A stretch of 64,000 bases of DNA from WHSV01 sp050693975 (lineage in GTDB: Bacteria > Actinomycetota > CADDZG01 > WHSQ01): positions 1 to 64,000 of the forward strand of contig JBOGWV010000177.1 in the NCBI GenBank assembly GCA_050693975.1, read 5' to 3'. This document shows, piece by piece, positions 45,078 to 53,410 of the stretch. The position numbers were made by a program, and so were the translations under genes. The first letter of the stretch is position 1. Each line of letters begins with the position of its first letter. The notes beneath the pieces are model-generated. The model worked only from the letters and a program-made list of their open reading frames with translations. It had not been told where the DNA came from and searched no databases.

Positions 45078-45113
45078 CGCTGGCTCTTCGGTCTCCCTCT
45101 TGTCAGTTGAGTG

Positions 45114-45914
45114 CTAAACGGGCACGCAGAACGCGCCGGATGGCTCTGCGAACTTGTCCCACGTGTTGGTGCCGCGCGGCGGGCCCGTCACCACCGTGCC
45201 CGTGTCGACCATGACCGAGCCACCGCTGACGACGACTGGGAAGCGGTCCAACCCGCGTGGGGCAGGTCCGCCGTAGTACTCGCCGTTGAGACGGTACTTG
45301 GATCCGTGGCAGGGGCACTCGAACAACGTCGACGTCGGGCAATGGGGGACCGAGCAACCCAGGTGCACGCACTTGCGGTACAACGCCACGAGCTTGGTGT
45401 CCACCGCAAACGTAGTCTCGTAGGCAACCGCGTCGCCGGTGCCCTCGTAGAAAGTGAGCCAGAACCGACCCTCGGGGATGAACAGCGGAGCGAAGTCGTT
45501 GGCGGCCCCCACCTGCTCGAGAATGTCGTCGTAGTTGCCCGCGTTGATCTCGGTGCCAAAGCCGCCCAGCACCTTGGGCCACAAGAAGCTGAGCGTGCTC
45601 ATCCCAAAGAGTCCGAGAAAGGTAAGGAAGCTCCCCGTCCAGGCGCGGTTGAGGAACTGACGCCTCGACACCGCGAGTTGCTCGTTGGTGAGCGGCTTCT
45701 TTTTCTTTTCGGGAATCTTCTTCACCGGCTCCGGCTCCGAGGGGGCCTCCGGCTCCTTGCGATCGGGAGCTTCGACGGTCGCGGTCCCGCCCGAGCCGGA
45801 CGCGCTGGCCAGGGCCGCCTTGCGCTCGCGACGGATCGCGATGTTGGCCATGAACAGCCCCCACCCGGCGACGCTCAACGCGACGACTATCAGTGCAATC
45901 GTTCCTGGACTCAT
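45114..45914 (-). CDS. qcrA: Rieske iron-sulfur protein
   Basis: A 266-aa Rieske subunit. An N-terminal helix (about 3-25), an Ala/Pro/Lys-rich linker and a second membrane segment (about 90-110) precede the C-terminal [2Fe-2S] domain. Cluster ligands are CVHLGC (about residue 184) and CPCHGS (about 204), with the Pro loop GGPAPRGLDRFP. It transfers electrons from menaquinol at the Qo site to the diheme cytochrome. GAGGGAG precedes the ATG. Confidence 0.93.
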   Translation of the reverse strand: MSPGTIALIVVALSVAGWGLFMANIAIRRERKAALASASGSGGTATVEAPDRKEPEAPSEPEPVKKIPEKKKKPLTNEQLAVSRRQFLNRAWTGSFLTFLGLFGMSTLSFLWPKVLGGFGTEINAGNYDDILEQVGAANDFAPLFIPEGRFWLTFYEGTGDAVAYETTFAVDTKLVALYRKCVHLGCSVPHCPTSTLFECPCHGSKYRLNGEYYGGPAPRGLDRFPVVVSGGSVMVDTGTVVTGPPRGTNTWDKFAEPSGAFCVPV

Positions 45915-45971
45915 TGGTGCTCCCTCATGTTGCTGCCTTCGTTTCTGCCGAAGTTCCCTTTCTGTTCCTGC

Positions 45972-45991
45972 GCGATTGTCGAGACGATCGC
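45972..45991. repeat. 20-bp palindrome, copy 2
   Basis: GCGATTGTC-GA-GACGATCGC (one mismatch in the stem) starts within the stop codon of the subunit IV gene and runs toward the Rieske gene. Second of three copies of the same palindrome. Confidence 0.75.
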
Positions 45992-46833
45992 TACAACTCG
46001 AAGAAGATGCCGCCCTCCCACGGGAAGATGAAGTTGAATCCGGGCCCCCTGAAGAACATCCCGATGATTGTCAGGACGGCGAAAGTCAGCATGAAGAACG
46101 AAAACAGCACGATCGCAAGCTTGCGATCGTCGGGTCGCGTCGACGGGTTGCGGTCGATGTAGGGCGCCGCGAACAGGGCGATGATGATCACGGTCGGGAT
46201 CGTGACTCCGGCGACCTGCGGGTGGAAGTAACGCAGTAGCTCCTGCAAGCCGAGGAAATACCACGGCGCCTTCGATGGGTTGGGGGTCTGATTGAAGTTG
46301 CTGAGGTCGCGCAGCGGAGCGTCGACCATCACCGAGAAGATCGTCAGCAGTCCCATCACGACCAGCAGCGACACCATCTCGGCGGCCATCAGGTGAGGCC
46401 ACACGTTGACGCGGTCCATCGGCTGGCGCTCGACCTTCTGGATGGCTTCGGGCTTTACCACCGCTAGCAGGCGCTGCACGCGCTCCGGGACCGCCGCGCT
46501 GCCGTTGCCGACGGCCCGCTTGGCCGGCGCGCCGGTGCTCGGCTTGGCGGCCGGCCTGGCCGCAGGCTTTGACGCAGTGGCGGCCGCAGCAGGCTCGGCC
46601 TCGGCCTTCGCCGCGGGCTCGGCCTCGGCCTTCGCCGGTTCGGCCGCCGCGCTTGCATCGGGGTGGCCGGGAGGAGGTGGGGCCGTGGACGGGTCCGGCT
46701 TGCTCGGGTTCTTGGAGCCGCGCTGCGCCCGTACCCGGGCGGCCTTGGCTCGGGCCTGCGCGACGGCCGGCGAGGAGCCCTTGCCGGTCTCCTCGGCCAG
46801 TACCTGCTCGTATACCTCGTCTGGCGTAGGCAT
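45991..46833 (-). CDS. Cytochrome b C-terminal subunit (subunit IV-like)
   Basis: A 280-aa protein whose last 145 residues are the petD/subunit IV-type half of cytochrome b, with three transmembrane helices and the Qo-site segment KAPWYFLGLQELLRYFHP in place of the usual PEWY. The first 135 residues are a soluble, Ala/Pro/Lys-rich low-complexity extension (AKAEAEPAAKAEAEPAA) not found in standard subunit IV. Together with the next gene it makes a split cytochrome b, unlike the fused QcrB of mycobacteria and streptomycetes. Confidence 0.9.
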   Translation of the reverse strand: MPTPDEVYEQVLAEETGKGSSPAVAQARAKAARVRAQRGSKNPSKPDPSTAPPPPGHPDASAAAEPAKAEAEPAAKAEAEPAAAATASKPAARPAAKPSTGAPAKRAVGNGSAAVPERVQRLLAVVKPEAIQKVERQPMDRVNVWPHLMAAEMVSLLVVMGLLTIFSVMVDAPLRDLSNFNQTPNPSKAPWYFLGLQELLRYFHPQVAGVTIPTVIIIALFAAPYIDRNPSTRPDDRKLAIVLFSFFMLTFAVLTIIGMFFRGPGFNFIFPWEGGIFFEL

Positions 46834-46850
46834 AGCTAAAGCTCTCGCCC

Positions 46851-47615
46851 CTACAGCGGGCCCGAGATTCCCCCGTCCTTTCTGACTCTCCAGAAGTGAA
46901 TCGAAATGAAGATCACGATGATGAAGGGCAGGAACAACACATGCAGTGTGTACCAGCGCAACAGCGTCTCGGGCCCGATGACGGGACCCCCGAGTAACGC
47001 GAACTGCACCTGATCACCCACCACCGGCGAGTTTTTCATCATCTCGGTACCGACCGTGACCGCCCACACGGCGAGTTGGTCCCAGGGGAGAAGGTAGCCG
47101 GTGAACGCCAGCAGCAGGGTCAGCAGCAGAAGGACCACACCTACGATCCAGTTGAACTCGCGCGGTGGCTTGTAGGCGCCGGTGTAAAAGACGCGCGCCA
47201 TGTGGAGGAACACGCTGATCACCATCAAGTGCGCGCCCCAACGATGCAGGTTCCGCACAAGCAATCCGAAGCTCACCTGAGTGTGGAGCCGCTGCATGTC
47301 CTGGTACACGATCTCGACCGACGGCCGGTAGAAGAACATCAGATAGATACCGGTGATGGTCAGCAGGATGAACAAGAAGAAGGTCAGTCCCCCGAGACAC
47401 AGCGTGTAGCTGAGCTTGATGCCGTGGCGCTTTACCTTGACGGGGTGCAGGTGGTAGAGCAGCGAGTTCATGATGACGTAGGCGCGATTGCGCGGCGAGT
47501 CCGCGTAGCCACGCCGGAAGATCGAGCCCGGCCGGAACATGGACCGCCACAGCTGACCGTTATGAAGCTGATCGACGCGCTCCGCCAATCTAAGTCGGCC
47601 AGAAGCCTTCGCCAC
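46851..47615 (-). CDS. Cytochrome b6-type subunit
   Basis: A 254-aa membrane protein with four core helices. Heme b ligands are H124/H138 and H225/H240; the 15-residue spacing of the second pair is the b6 type, not the 14 of mitochondrial-type cytochrome b. Cys73 in YTLCLGGLT aligns with b6 Cys35, which binds the extra heme ci (cn) in b6f complexes. Quinone is oxidised at the Qo site shared with the downstream subunit. GTG start with GGAGAGG 7 nt upstream. Confidence 0.92.
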   Translation of the reverse strand: MAKASGRLRLAERVDQLHNGQLWRSMFRPGSIFRRGYADSPRNRAYVIMNSLLYHLHPVKVKRHGIKLSYTLCLGGLTFFLFILLTITGIYLMFFYRPSVEIVYQDMQRLHTQVSFGLLVRNLHRWGAHLMVISVFLHMARVFYTGAYKPPREFNWIVGVVLLLLTLLLAFTGYLLPWDQLAVWAVTVGTEMMKNSPVVGDQVQFALLGGPVIGPETLLRWYTLHVLFLPFIIVIFISIHFWRVRKDGGISGPL

Positions 47616-47633
47616 TAATCAACCTCTCCTTCG

Positions 47634-48053
47634 CTAGGAAGCCTTTTGACTCTTGTCTACCGTGCCCATTGCCCGGGCGCCGCGCCGCTTCTTTCCACCG
47701 GTGACCTCGGACTGGACGAGCGCGCCGGTGGGGCAGCGCTCGACGCATAGGTTGCAGCGTGTGCATGCGTTGTCGTCGATCAGAAAAAGGATGTCGCTGC
47801 CGCTCATCTGCCGGGAGAGCTCTACGTTGCCGGACTCCTCGACGGCCAGCGGGTCGACCATGAAGATGCAGTACCAGGGACAGATGTCAACGCAGCCCTC
47901 GCACAGGATGCACTGTTCGGGAATGAAGTCGATGAAGCGCTTGGGCTTCACCGCACCCTTGAGCCAGTCGGAATCCACCAGTTGCATCTCGTAGTCGGTG
48001 CGAAAGATGGGCTTCTCGATGATCTCCATCGGTTTCGGTTCCGGTTCCGGCAT
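47634..48053 (-). CDS. 2x[4Fe-4S] ferredoxin in bc operon
   Basis: A 139-aa iron-sulfur protein with two complete cluster motifs, CILCEGCVDICP (about residue 48) and CTRCNLCVERCP (about 96). A stretch of about 30 residues separates them and extensions flank both ends, resembling NuoI-type or electron-wire subunits more than a free 60-aa ferredoxin. It has no membrane segment. Its place between two bc-complex genes suggests it docks on the cytoplasmic side of the complex; the donor is unknown. Confidence 0.88.
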   Translation of the reverse strand: MPEPEPKPMEIIEKPIFRTDYEMQLVDSDWLKGAVKPKRFIDFIPEQCILCEGCVDICPWYCIFMVDPLAVEESGNVELSRQMSGSDILFLIDDNACTRCNLCVERCPTGALVQSEVTGGKKRRGARAMGTVDKSQKAS

Positions 48054-48091
48054 GGCTCACACCTCCTTGGTTGGTCGTAATCGGGTCGGCC

Positions 48092-48463
48092 TCATTTGCC
48101 CGACATGTAGCCCTTCACGGTATCGGTGAGGCCCTTGGCCCCCGTCCGCTTGCGCTTGCGTTCTTGCCAGATGTAAGCCGCGACCAAGGCAATCGTGAGT
48201 AAGCCCATCTGGACCGCGTTGGCCACTACGTCGCGCAGTATTGCGATCTGCTTGGTATTCAGGCCCTCGGAGGCAACGCCCGGGATCTTGGTGGAGAAGT
48301 CGATGATCTCTGCGATGTACTGGTCGGCGTAATAAATGATCAGCGACGGCAACTGGCCGAGCAAAAGGATAGCGAGAACCCAAATCACCGATCCCAGAAC
48401 GATGGCCTTCGCCCAGCTCATGGGTTTGTCGGTGTGCTTATAGATGCGTGCCGTGATTGCCAT
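48092..48463 (-). CDS. First gene of bc operon, two-helix membrane protein
   Basis: A 123-aa protein with two transmembrane helices (about 17-42 and 82-101) flanking an extracytoplasmic loop, and a basic C-terminus (QERKRKRTGAKG). Not recognised. As the first gene in the operon it may be an assembly factor or small subunit. No Shine-Dalgarno; TAATAT ends 9 nt upstream of the ATG. Confidence 0.65.
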   Translation of the reverse strand: MAITARIYKHTDKPMSWAKAIVLGSVIWVLAILLLGQLPSLIIYYADQYIAEIIDFSTKIPGVASEGLNTKQIAILRDVVANAVQMGLLTIALVAAYIWQERKRKRTGAKGLTDTVKGYMSGK

Positions 48464-48472
48464 GCGAGCGTC

Positions 48473-48505
48473 ATATTAGCAACGAAACGCGCGCTCAACG
48501 TTGAG
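48473..48505 (-). promoter_or_regulatory. bc operon promoter and 12-bp palindrome
   Basis: On the minus strand, TAATAT (48478 to 48473) ends 9 nt before the first ATG of the operon. A perfect palindrome CTCAACGTTGAG (48494-48505) lies in the -35 region and is a good operator candidate. It does not match the Rex consensus. Confidence 0.5.
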
Positions 48506-48599
48506 TGAAAGACCAGGAAAGCCGCCGAGGCAGTTGTGAAATTGTGCTTTTGACCTGCGACTTCGCGGCCAGACACGAGATATGCGTCGCGCGAGATCA

Positions 48600-48740
48600 C
48601 TAACCCCGCTCTTCGGTCTCCCCGAGATCGTGAAGTCGTTTGATCAGGCGCCGCCGGCGCGCGCTCATGGACAACAGGTATCCGGCTATTCCCACCCCCA
48701 CCGCCAGAAACGCCACGATCATCCAGCCGGTGGTGTTCAC
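48600..48740 (-). CDS. ccmD: CcmD-like small heme exporter protein
   Basis: A 46-aa protein with one transmembrane helix (MIVAFLAVGVGIAGYLLSM) followed by a basic stretch ARRRRLIKRL and an acidic end, the usual form of CcmD, which releases holo-CcmE from the CcmABC complex. The GTG at 48740 overlaps the ccmC stop as GTGA; an ATG at 48722 is an alternative. Identification rests on position, size and topology because CcmD is poorly conserved. Confidence 0.72.
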   Translation of the reverse strand: MNTTGWMIVAFLAVGVGIAGYLLSMSARRRRLIKRLHDLGETEERG

Positions 48741-49507
48741 CGGTCGTTTGTTCTGCGGTCCGGCCGAGCCCGCCCCGCGCCTTGTGCCGTCGAGCGAGCC
48801 GCTACCAGGTCCTGCAGTCGTCCCAGCCTGACTCGGACGGCCAGCAGCCAGGCGAACAGGAGCGTGAAGGCGCCGAGCGCCACGAAGAAGGTGGCCAGCT
48901 CGGGAGCCTCGAAGCCCGAGTTGTTGACCGGGTCGGCGACGGTGGGCCCCAGGGGGTGGAGCGTGCGCCACCAGTTGACCGAGTAATGGACTATCGGGAC
49001 GTTGATGAACCCGATGATTCCCACGACCGCGGCCAATCGCCCGCTGCGGGACGGATCCGTGGTCAAGCCTCTGAGAAAGAGGTAGCCGACGTAGACGAGC
49101 CACAGCACCAGGGTCGAGGTCAGGCGGGCATCCCACTGCCACCAGGTGCCCCAGATGGGCCTTGCCCAGATCGGCCCGGTGACCAGAACGAGGCTGGTGA
49201 ACACCACGCCGATCTCCGCGGCCGAGTGCGCCAAGAGGTCCCAGCGGCGGTTGTTTGTCCGCAGGAAGGCGATCGAGCACACGAAGACGATGGCGAACGA
49301 GAGGTAGGCGAGCCACGCCGATGGTACGTGGACGTAGAAGATCTTTTGGATGGGTCCGTTGAAGTCGTCCACGCGGGCCACGAAGAACATCATCGCCAGA
49401 GCGATGACGATCGAGATCCAGGCCGCGATCCCGAGGGTCTTCAGGCTGCCGGGGGGCGGCTCCCAGGAGGTGATTCGAGGCGGCGCGGAGGTGTCGGTCA
49501 GGCTCAC
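48737..49507 (-). CDS. ccmC: Heme exporter protein CcmC
   Basis: A 256-aa membrane protein with six transmembrane helices and the tryptophan-rich heme-binding motif WGTWWQWDARLTSTL (about residue 120), flanked by conserved His in HVPSAW and IVHYSVNWW. It loads heme onto CcmE. The last 20 residues (AQGAGRARPDRR and so on) are encoded by a dispersed repeat and look non-native. GTG start with TAGTCT 6 nt upstream and no Shine-Dalgarno. Confidence 0.93.
   Translation of the reverse strand: MSLTDTSAPPRITSWEPPPGSLKTLGIAAWISIVIALAMMFFVARVDDFNGPIQKIFYVHVPSAWLAYLSFAIVFVCSIAFLRTNNRRWDLLAHSAAEIGVVFTSLVLVTGPIWARPIWGTWWQWDARLTSTLVLWLVYVGYLFLRGLTTDPSRSGRLAAVVGIIGFINVPIVHYSVNWWRTLHPLGPTVADPVNNSGFEAPELATFFVALGAFTLLFAWLLAVRVRLGRLQDLVAARSTAQGAGRARPDRRTNDR
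48750..48779. repeat. Dispersed repeat copy at ccmC/ccmD junction
   Basis: 30 nt identical to the reverse complement of 36473-36502 inside hemA. Here a single copy encodes the C-terminal tail of CcmC. Its core TCGGCCGA is palindromic. Confidence 0.85.
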
Positions 49508-49541
49508 GCCCTCAGACTACCCACCGATTTCCGCAACGGGT

Positions 49542-50705
49542 TCAGTCGCTTTGGATCAGGCGGCCCAGCTCGAAGTGCATGGGGTCGGGGCGAGACCAGG
49601 ATCCACCCCAGATGAAGCCCCACCGCTCGAAGATCTCGACGATGCTGGCGTCCATGTCGCCGCGACTGCCGAGCTGGTTCGTGGAGACGTTCAGGTCGAT
49701 GGCGAGGCCGAAGGCGTGCATCGACAGGGGAAGTTCGGGGTTCCGATCTATGAAGCGAGGCACGTAGCAACCGCCGTAGTCGTCGGGCCGAAGCAAAGAC
49801 GAGAGGCCCTCGGCCTCGATCTCGGCGAGCGCGGCCTCGAGCTGGGGAAGCAGCAGGCGGTGACAGCTCACCTCGCCCACGATGGGCACGGTCGTGGTCG
49901 CGATGTTCGTCTCGATCCATCTCTGTGAGGGCTTGATGAAGCCGTCATCGAGGATCTTGAAGTTCATGGTGCCGATCAATCCGCCCTCCGCGTTGCCCTG
50001 TTCGCTGACGCCGGTACGCGGACCGGGGTTGGAGATGAGGTCCGGAGGAAGCAGCGGGATCAACTCGGCGTCGGGCATGCGCTCGGTGAGCTCCGTACCC
50101 AGGGCATCGACCGACGTCCCGGGTTTCGCTCCCACGGTGATCACCTGGCGGCCCGACAGCTCCAGCTGCTGGCCGATGCTGATGTCAACCACCACGTCGG
50201 CGATGTTGGGCGTCCCGTTCTCCGCGAAGGCTCCGATCTCGAGCTCCCGCCCACCCTCGAGTCCGATGGAGCCGCCCCCGTCGATGCCCAGCTTCTCCGC
50301 GGCGTCGTAGGTCAGCACGCTCTCTCCGCTGAGCAAGGACGTCCACACGAACTCCGCCTCGCCCGTGACCTCGGGAGCGACGGAGCGGTATTCGAGGGCG
50401 TCCACGGCGGCGACTCGCAACACAACGGTCCCCTCGGGGCCGGTGACCCTCATCCTGGTGACCGAAGCCGGGACCACCGTGGTTACCCCCGGAGTCCTCT
50501 CGAGTTCCGCCACGGACTCGGGCGTTGCCTCCGACTTGGGGGCGACGAGATAGGCCGGCGTAGCTTCGAGGGGCTCGGGAAGTGAGATCCCACCCTCGGC
50601 CGCGGCTCGAGCGAGCAGGCTCTCGCCCGCGGGCGCGCCGTCATCCTCGCCGCAGGCTGCTGCGGCGAGTGAGAGCACGATGATCAGGCCTAGGAGTTTT
50701 CTCAT
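49542..50705 (-). CDS. Lipoprotein with M15 D-Ala-D-Ala peptidase domain
   Basis: A 387-aa lipoprotein (lipobox LAAAAC, Cys about 18). The N-terminal part (about 40-240) is of unknown fold with VTTVVPASVTRMRV-type strands. The C-terminal part (about 260-387) is an M15/VanY-type peptidase: SMHAFGLAIDLN (His and Asp zinc ligands) and DPMHFE (second His). It should trim peptidoglycan stem peptides outside the membrane. Its position between ccmC and ccmB is odd and may be incidental. Confidence 0.8.
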   Translation of the reverse strand: MRKLLGLIIVLSLAAAACGEDDGAPAGESLLARAAAEGGISLPEPLEATPAYLVAPKSEATPESVAELERTPGVTTVVPASVTRMRVTGPEGTVVLRVAAVDALEYRSVAPEVTGEAEFVWTSLLSGESVLTYDAAEKLGIDGGGSIGLEGGRELEIGAFAENGTPNIADVVVDISIGQQLELSGRQVITVGAKPGTSVDALGTELTERMPDAELIPLLPPDLISNPGPRTGVSEQGNAEGGLIGTMNFKILDDGFIKPSQRWIETNIATTTVPIVGEVSCHRLLLPQLEAALAEIEAEGLSSLLRPDDYGGCYVPRFIDRNPELPLSMHAFGLAIDLNVSTNQLGSRGDMDASIVEIFERWGFIWGGSWSRPDPMHFELGRLIQSD

Positions 50706-50781
50706 GGTGTCGAACTGTGAAGTCGGTTGTTGAGACGCACGGCTGAAGCCGCGGGTTGCTTTTTGGTCCGCCTAAGGACCT

Positions 50782-51543
50782 CTAGTCGATTGCAAATTCG
50801 AAGGTCAATGCCCCTACCGTAACGAAGACCAGATCAAACACGATCAGGACCCCGAACCACCCTCTGGCCGCCACCTGGTCCAGTCCACCGCCGATGAACA
50901 GATCAGAGGTCAACTCTACCGCTGCGATGAAGACCGGCACCAGTGCCGGCAATGCCAGTATGGGAAGCATGAGCTCACGGCTGCGCGTCTGCGCAGCCAG
51001 CGATGCGAACAGCGTGCCGACGGCGACGAAGCCCAGGTCCACAAGGGCGATCACGAGCGCAAGCACCCACCAGCCACCTCCGAGACCGAGCGAGAAGAAC
51101 AGGGCAAACACTAAGACGAGCATCACCTGCACCACCGCGATGTAGACGAGGTTGCCGATCGCTTTGGCGGCGAACAGACCCGACCTGTCGAGCGGGACCA
51201 GGAGGAGCGCGTCCAGTGCGTCCTCGTCGCGTTCGACCTCGAAGGTCCTGGCGAAGCCGATCAGTCCCGCGAACAGCACGGTGATCCACAGGAATCCGGA
51301 GATGACGTCGGCGAGCGCCACCGTGCCTGCGGGAGTGTCGACGGCGTCTTGCAGGCGCGTGTCGCCGGGGAGCGAGAACGCGAGCAAGAGCGCGACCGTC
51401 AGACAAAACGCGAGCATCGGCGGGAGCGTGTCGCGACCGCGCGCCTCGACGATCAGGTCCTTGCGAATGAGAAGGATGGTCTTCCCGAAGAAACCGCGTT
51501 CCCGAAGGGCCCGGCCTTCGGATCGCCGGACGAACGCGGCCAT
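50782..51543 (-). CDS. ccmB: Heme exporter protein CcmB
   Basis: A 253-aa ABC-2-like membrane subunit with six transmembrane helices that pairs with CcmA. Typical features are the N-terminal LLIRKDLIVEARGRDTLPPML and ERDEDALDALLLVPLDRSGLFAAK. ATP hydrolysis by CcmA together with CcmCD releases holo-CcmE. Its ATG overlaps the ccmA stop. Two small inverted repeats (GGTCC/GGACC, CGGCT/AGCCG) follow its stop. Confidence 0.87.
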   Translation of the reverse strand: MAAFVRRSEGRALRERGFFGKTILLIRKDLIVEARGRDTLPPMLAFCLTVALLLAFSLPGDTRLQDAVDTPAGTVALADVISGFLWITVLFAGLIGFARTFEVERDEDALDALLLVPLDRSGLFAAKAIGNLVYIAVVQVMLVLVFALFFSLGLGGGWWVLALVIALVDLGFVAVGTLFASLAAQTRSRELMLPILALPALVPVFIAAVELTSDLFIGGGLDQVAARGWFGVLIVFDLVFVTVGALTFEFAID

Positions 51544-52223
51544 CAGTTGTCCTCTTTGATGGTTGAGGCCACCTCGTAGCCGGTCGCGGTTCGTCGCCGG
51601 TAGCTGACTACGCGTCCGCGCTGCACGATGATTCCGGCGTCGGCGAACGCTTTCACGCGCTTCGCGCCGTGCGTCGCGATGATGGCGGCGCGCCCCGGAG
51701 CGCGCCAGGACTTGATGGTGTCGGACACACGCGCGCTCGCGTCGTCATCCAGGTTGGCATAGGGCTCGTCGAGGAGCAGCACGTCGGGCTCGTGCAGGAT
51801 GGCCCGCGCCACCGACACCCGGCGCTTGAGCCCCGCCGACAGGTCGCCGACAAGCGTGTGGGATCGATCGGTCATGTCCAGTTGCTCGAGCACCATGGGC
51901 GTACGCGCGGCCGGAGCCCCGTAGAGCTCGGCGAAAAGCCTCAGGTTCTCGATGACCGAAAGACGCCCGTAGAGGCCGGAGTTGTGTCCCGAGTAGCCGA
52001 TGCGACGTCGGATCGATTCGTCGGACGAGCGAATCTCGGAGCTCCCGAGGAGAGCGGTCCCGGTTGCGGGTCGCAGGAGACCTGCCAGGACTCGCAGCAG
52101 TGTCGACTTCCCCGCGCCGTTCGGGCCGAACAGCCCCGTGACGCCCTCGTACAGCGTTAGGTCCAAGGGATGCAGCGCGGTGGTCGAGCCGTAAGTGACC
52201 GAGAGTTTTCGGAGCTCAATCAA
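51543..52223 (-). CDS. ccmA: Heme exporter ATP-binding protein CcmA
   Basis: A 226-aa ABC ATPase: Walker A GPNGAGKST (about residue 33), signature LSAGLKRRVSVARA (about 130), Walker B DVLLLDEPYANLD. The signature has LSAG rather than LSGG, common in CcmA. It overlaps both neighbours (ccmB by one base, the 396-aa protein gene by 4 nt). Confidence 0.88.
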   Translation of the reverse strand: MIELRKLSVTYGSTTALHPLDLTLYEGVTGLFGPNGAGKSTLLRVLAGLLRPATGTALLGSSEIRSSDESIRRRIGYSGHNSGLYGRLSVIENLRLFAELYGAPAARTPMVLEQLDMTDRSHTLVGDLSAGLKRRVSVARAILHEPDVLLLDEPYANLDDDASARVSDTIKSWRAPGRAAIIATHGAKRVKAFADAGIIVQRGRVVSYRRRTATGYEVASTIKEDN

Positions 52224-53410
52224 GGAGCGGGCTCCGGGGACCTCAGCTCGGCGAGCCTTCGCTTCAGTGCAGCGCGCTTCGTCTTCCAGTCCTTTTCGGT
52301 GAGTCTTCCTCCTCGGTGCTCGAGGTCCAGCGCTGCGATCGCCACCAACAGATCGTCGCGCGTCTCCGAGGACGATTGGGGTTTGGGGGCCGGAGCCGTC
52401 GAGGCGGACGAGCGGCGACGTGCCAGCGCAAAGGCGACGAGAGCCGCGAGCGCTACGGCGGCCGCGATGGCGCCGCCTACGAGCGCGGGGTCGCCGCCCC
52501 CCTCGGCGGTGGCGAGAATCTGGATGGCGTTGCCCTCTGTGATCGTGTCCTCGCTGTGATAGCGCGCGTAGTTCGTCCCCTCGATTTCGGCCACCCCGTC
52601 TTCGACCAGGTCGGGGGACTCGATCGTGAAGGGCGGTTCGGCGAAGACGTTGAGGTTGAGGGTCGGGTAGAGCGCGCGCCGGCCGAGGTCGACCTGTCCC
52701 GTGTTCACCCGCAGGGTGTAGGCGAAGGTGATGTTGGTCTCGTCCGGAGGCACCGCGCTGGTGATGCCGATACCGGTCTCCGTGTCGAGCAACTCCGGGA
52801 TGTCGAGGTCGGAGTCGGCGATCTGCACGCCTTCGCGGCGCGCCTCTTCGGGGAACGAGAAAGACAACGTCGGTACGGGCTGATCCCGGCTTGGTCCACC
52901 TCCGCGACCGATGTAAGCCTCGCGGCTAACGTTAACGATCCTGAAGGAGTGAACGACGCTGACGCCTTCTTCACCCTTCAGCAGGAACATGCTGTCGTCT
53001 TGGATCACGATGGCGCGTGGGTCGGTCGTGGTGTTGAAGACCTTCTGCGTGACCTCGATGACGTCGTCGCTCGCGGGGATGGTCACCGCGCCTCCCGGAA
53101 AGTCACCACCCTGGTAGTGGAAGTCGAGCGTGTAAACGCGCTCTTCACCCGCCGCCAGCTCCCGGAACTCGAAGCGGCCCTTGTCGTCGGTCGTGGCGGT
53201 GCTCTCGGTCTCTTGTTCGAAGCTTCCGTCGTCCAGCCGAGTGCCGCCGAGAAGCCTGACCTTGACCCCGCCCTGGGGCTCGTTCGTCGTTCCGTTGGTC
53301 ACGACTCCCTTGATTACGCCGCCGGGCGCCGCCTCGGCAGTGGGGACGAGGACCGCGAGCGCCAGCGCGACGAAACCGAACGCGACAGCCCGAGCGGCTA
53401 GTTGCCGCAC
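52220..53410 (-). CDS. Exported carboxypeptidase-regulatory-like protein in ccm operon
   Basis: A 396-aa membrane protein: signal peptide (1-28), a CnaB/carboxypeptidase regulatory-like beta domain (about 32-110, GVVTNGTTNEPQGGVKVRL), a second beta-rich domain (about 120-305), a C-terminal transmembrane helix (about 310-332) and a cytoplasmic basic/coiled tail. It overlaps ccmA and the CcmI-like gene, so it is part of the operon. A role in presenting apocytochrome or heme is conceivable but not shown. Confidence 0.72.
   Translation of the reverse strand: MRQLAARAVAFGFVALALAVLVPTAEAAPGGVIKGVVTNGTTNEPQGGVKVRLLGGTRLDDGSFEQETESTATTDDKGRFEFRELAAGEERVYTLDFHYQGGDFPGGAVTIPASDDVIEVTQKVFNTTTDPRAIVIQDDSMFLLKGEEGVSVVHSFRIVNVSREAYIGRGGGPSRDQPVPTLSFSFPEEARREGVQIADSDLDIPELLDTETGIGITSAVPPDETNITFAYTLRVNTGQVDLGRRALYPTLNLNVFAEPPFTIESPDLVEDGVAEIEGTNYARYHSEDTITEGNAIQILATAEGGGDPALVGGAIAAAVALAALVAFALARRRSSASTAPAPKPQSSSETRDDLLVAIAALDLEHRGGRLTEKDWKTKRAALKRRLAELRSPEPAP

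Noticed and set aside
46560..46670. GCGGGCTCGGCC-like strings in the subunit IV gene, resembling the dispersed 33-bp repeat
   Set aside because: They arise from low-complexity Ala/Glu/Pro/Lys codons and lack the flanking GAACCGCAGA part of the repeat.
48533..48550. TTGTGAAATTGTGC upstream of the bc operon as a Rex site
   Set aside because: Only one half-site matches; the required TCACAA half is absent.
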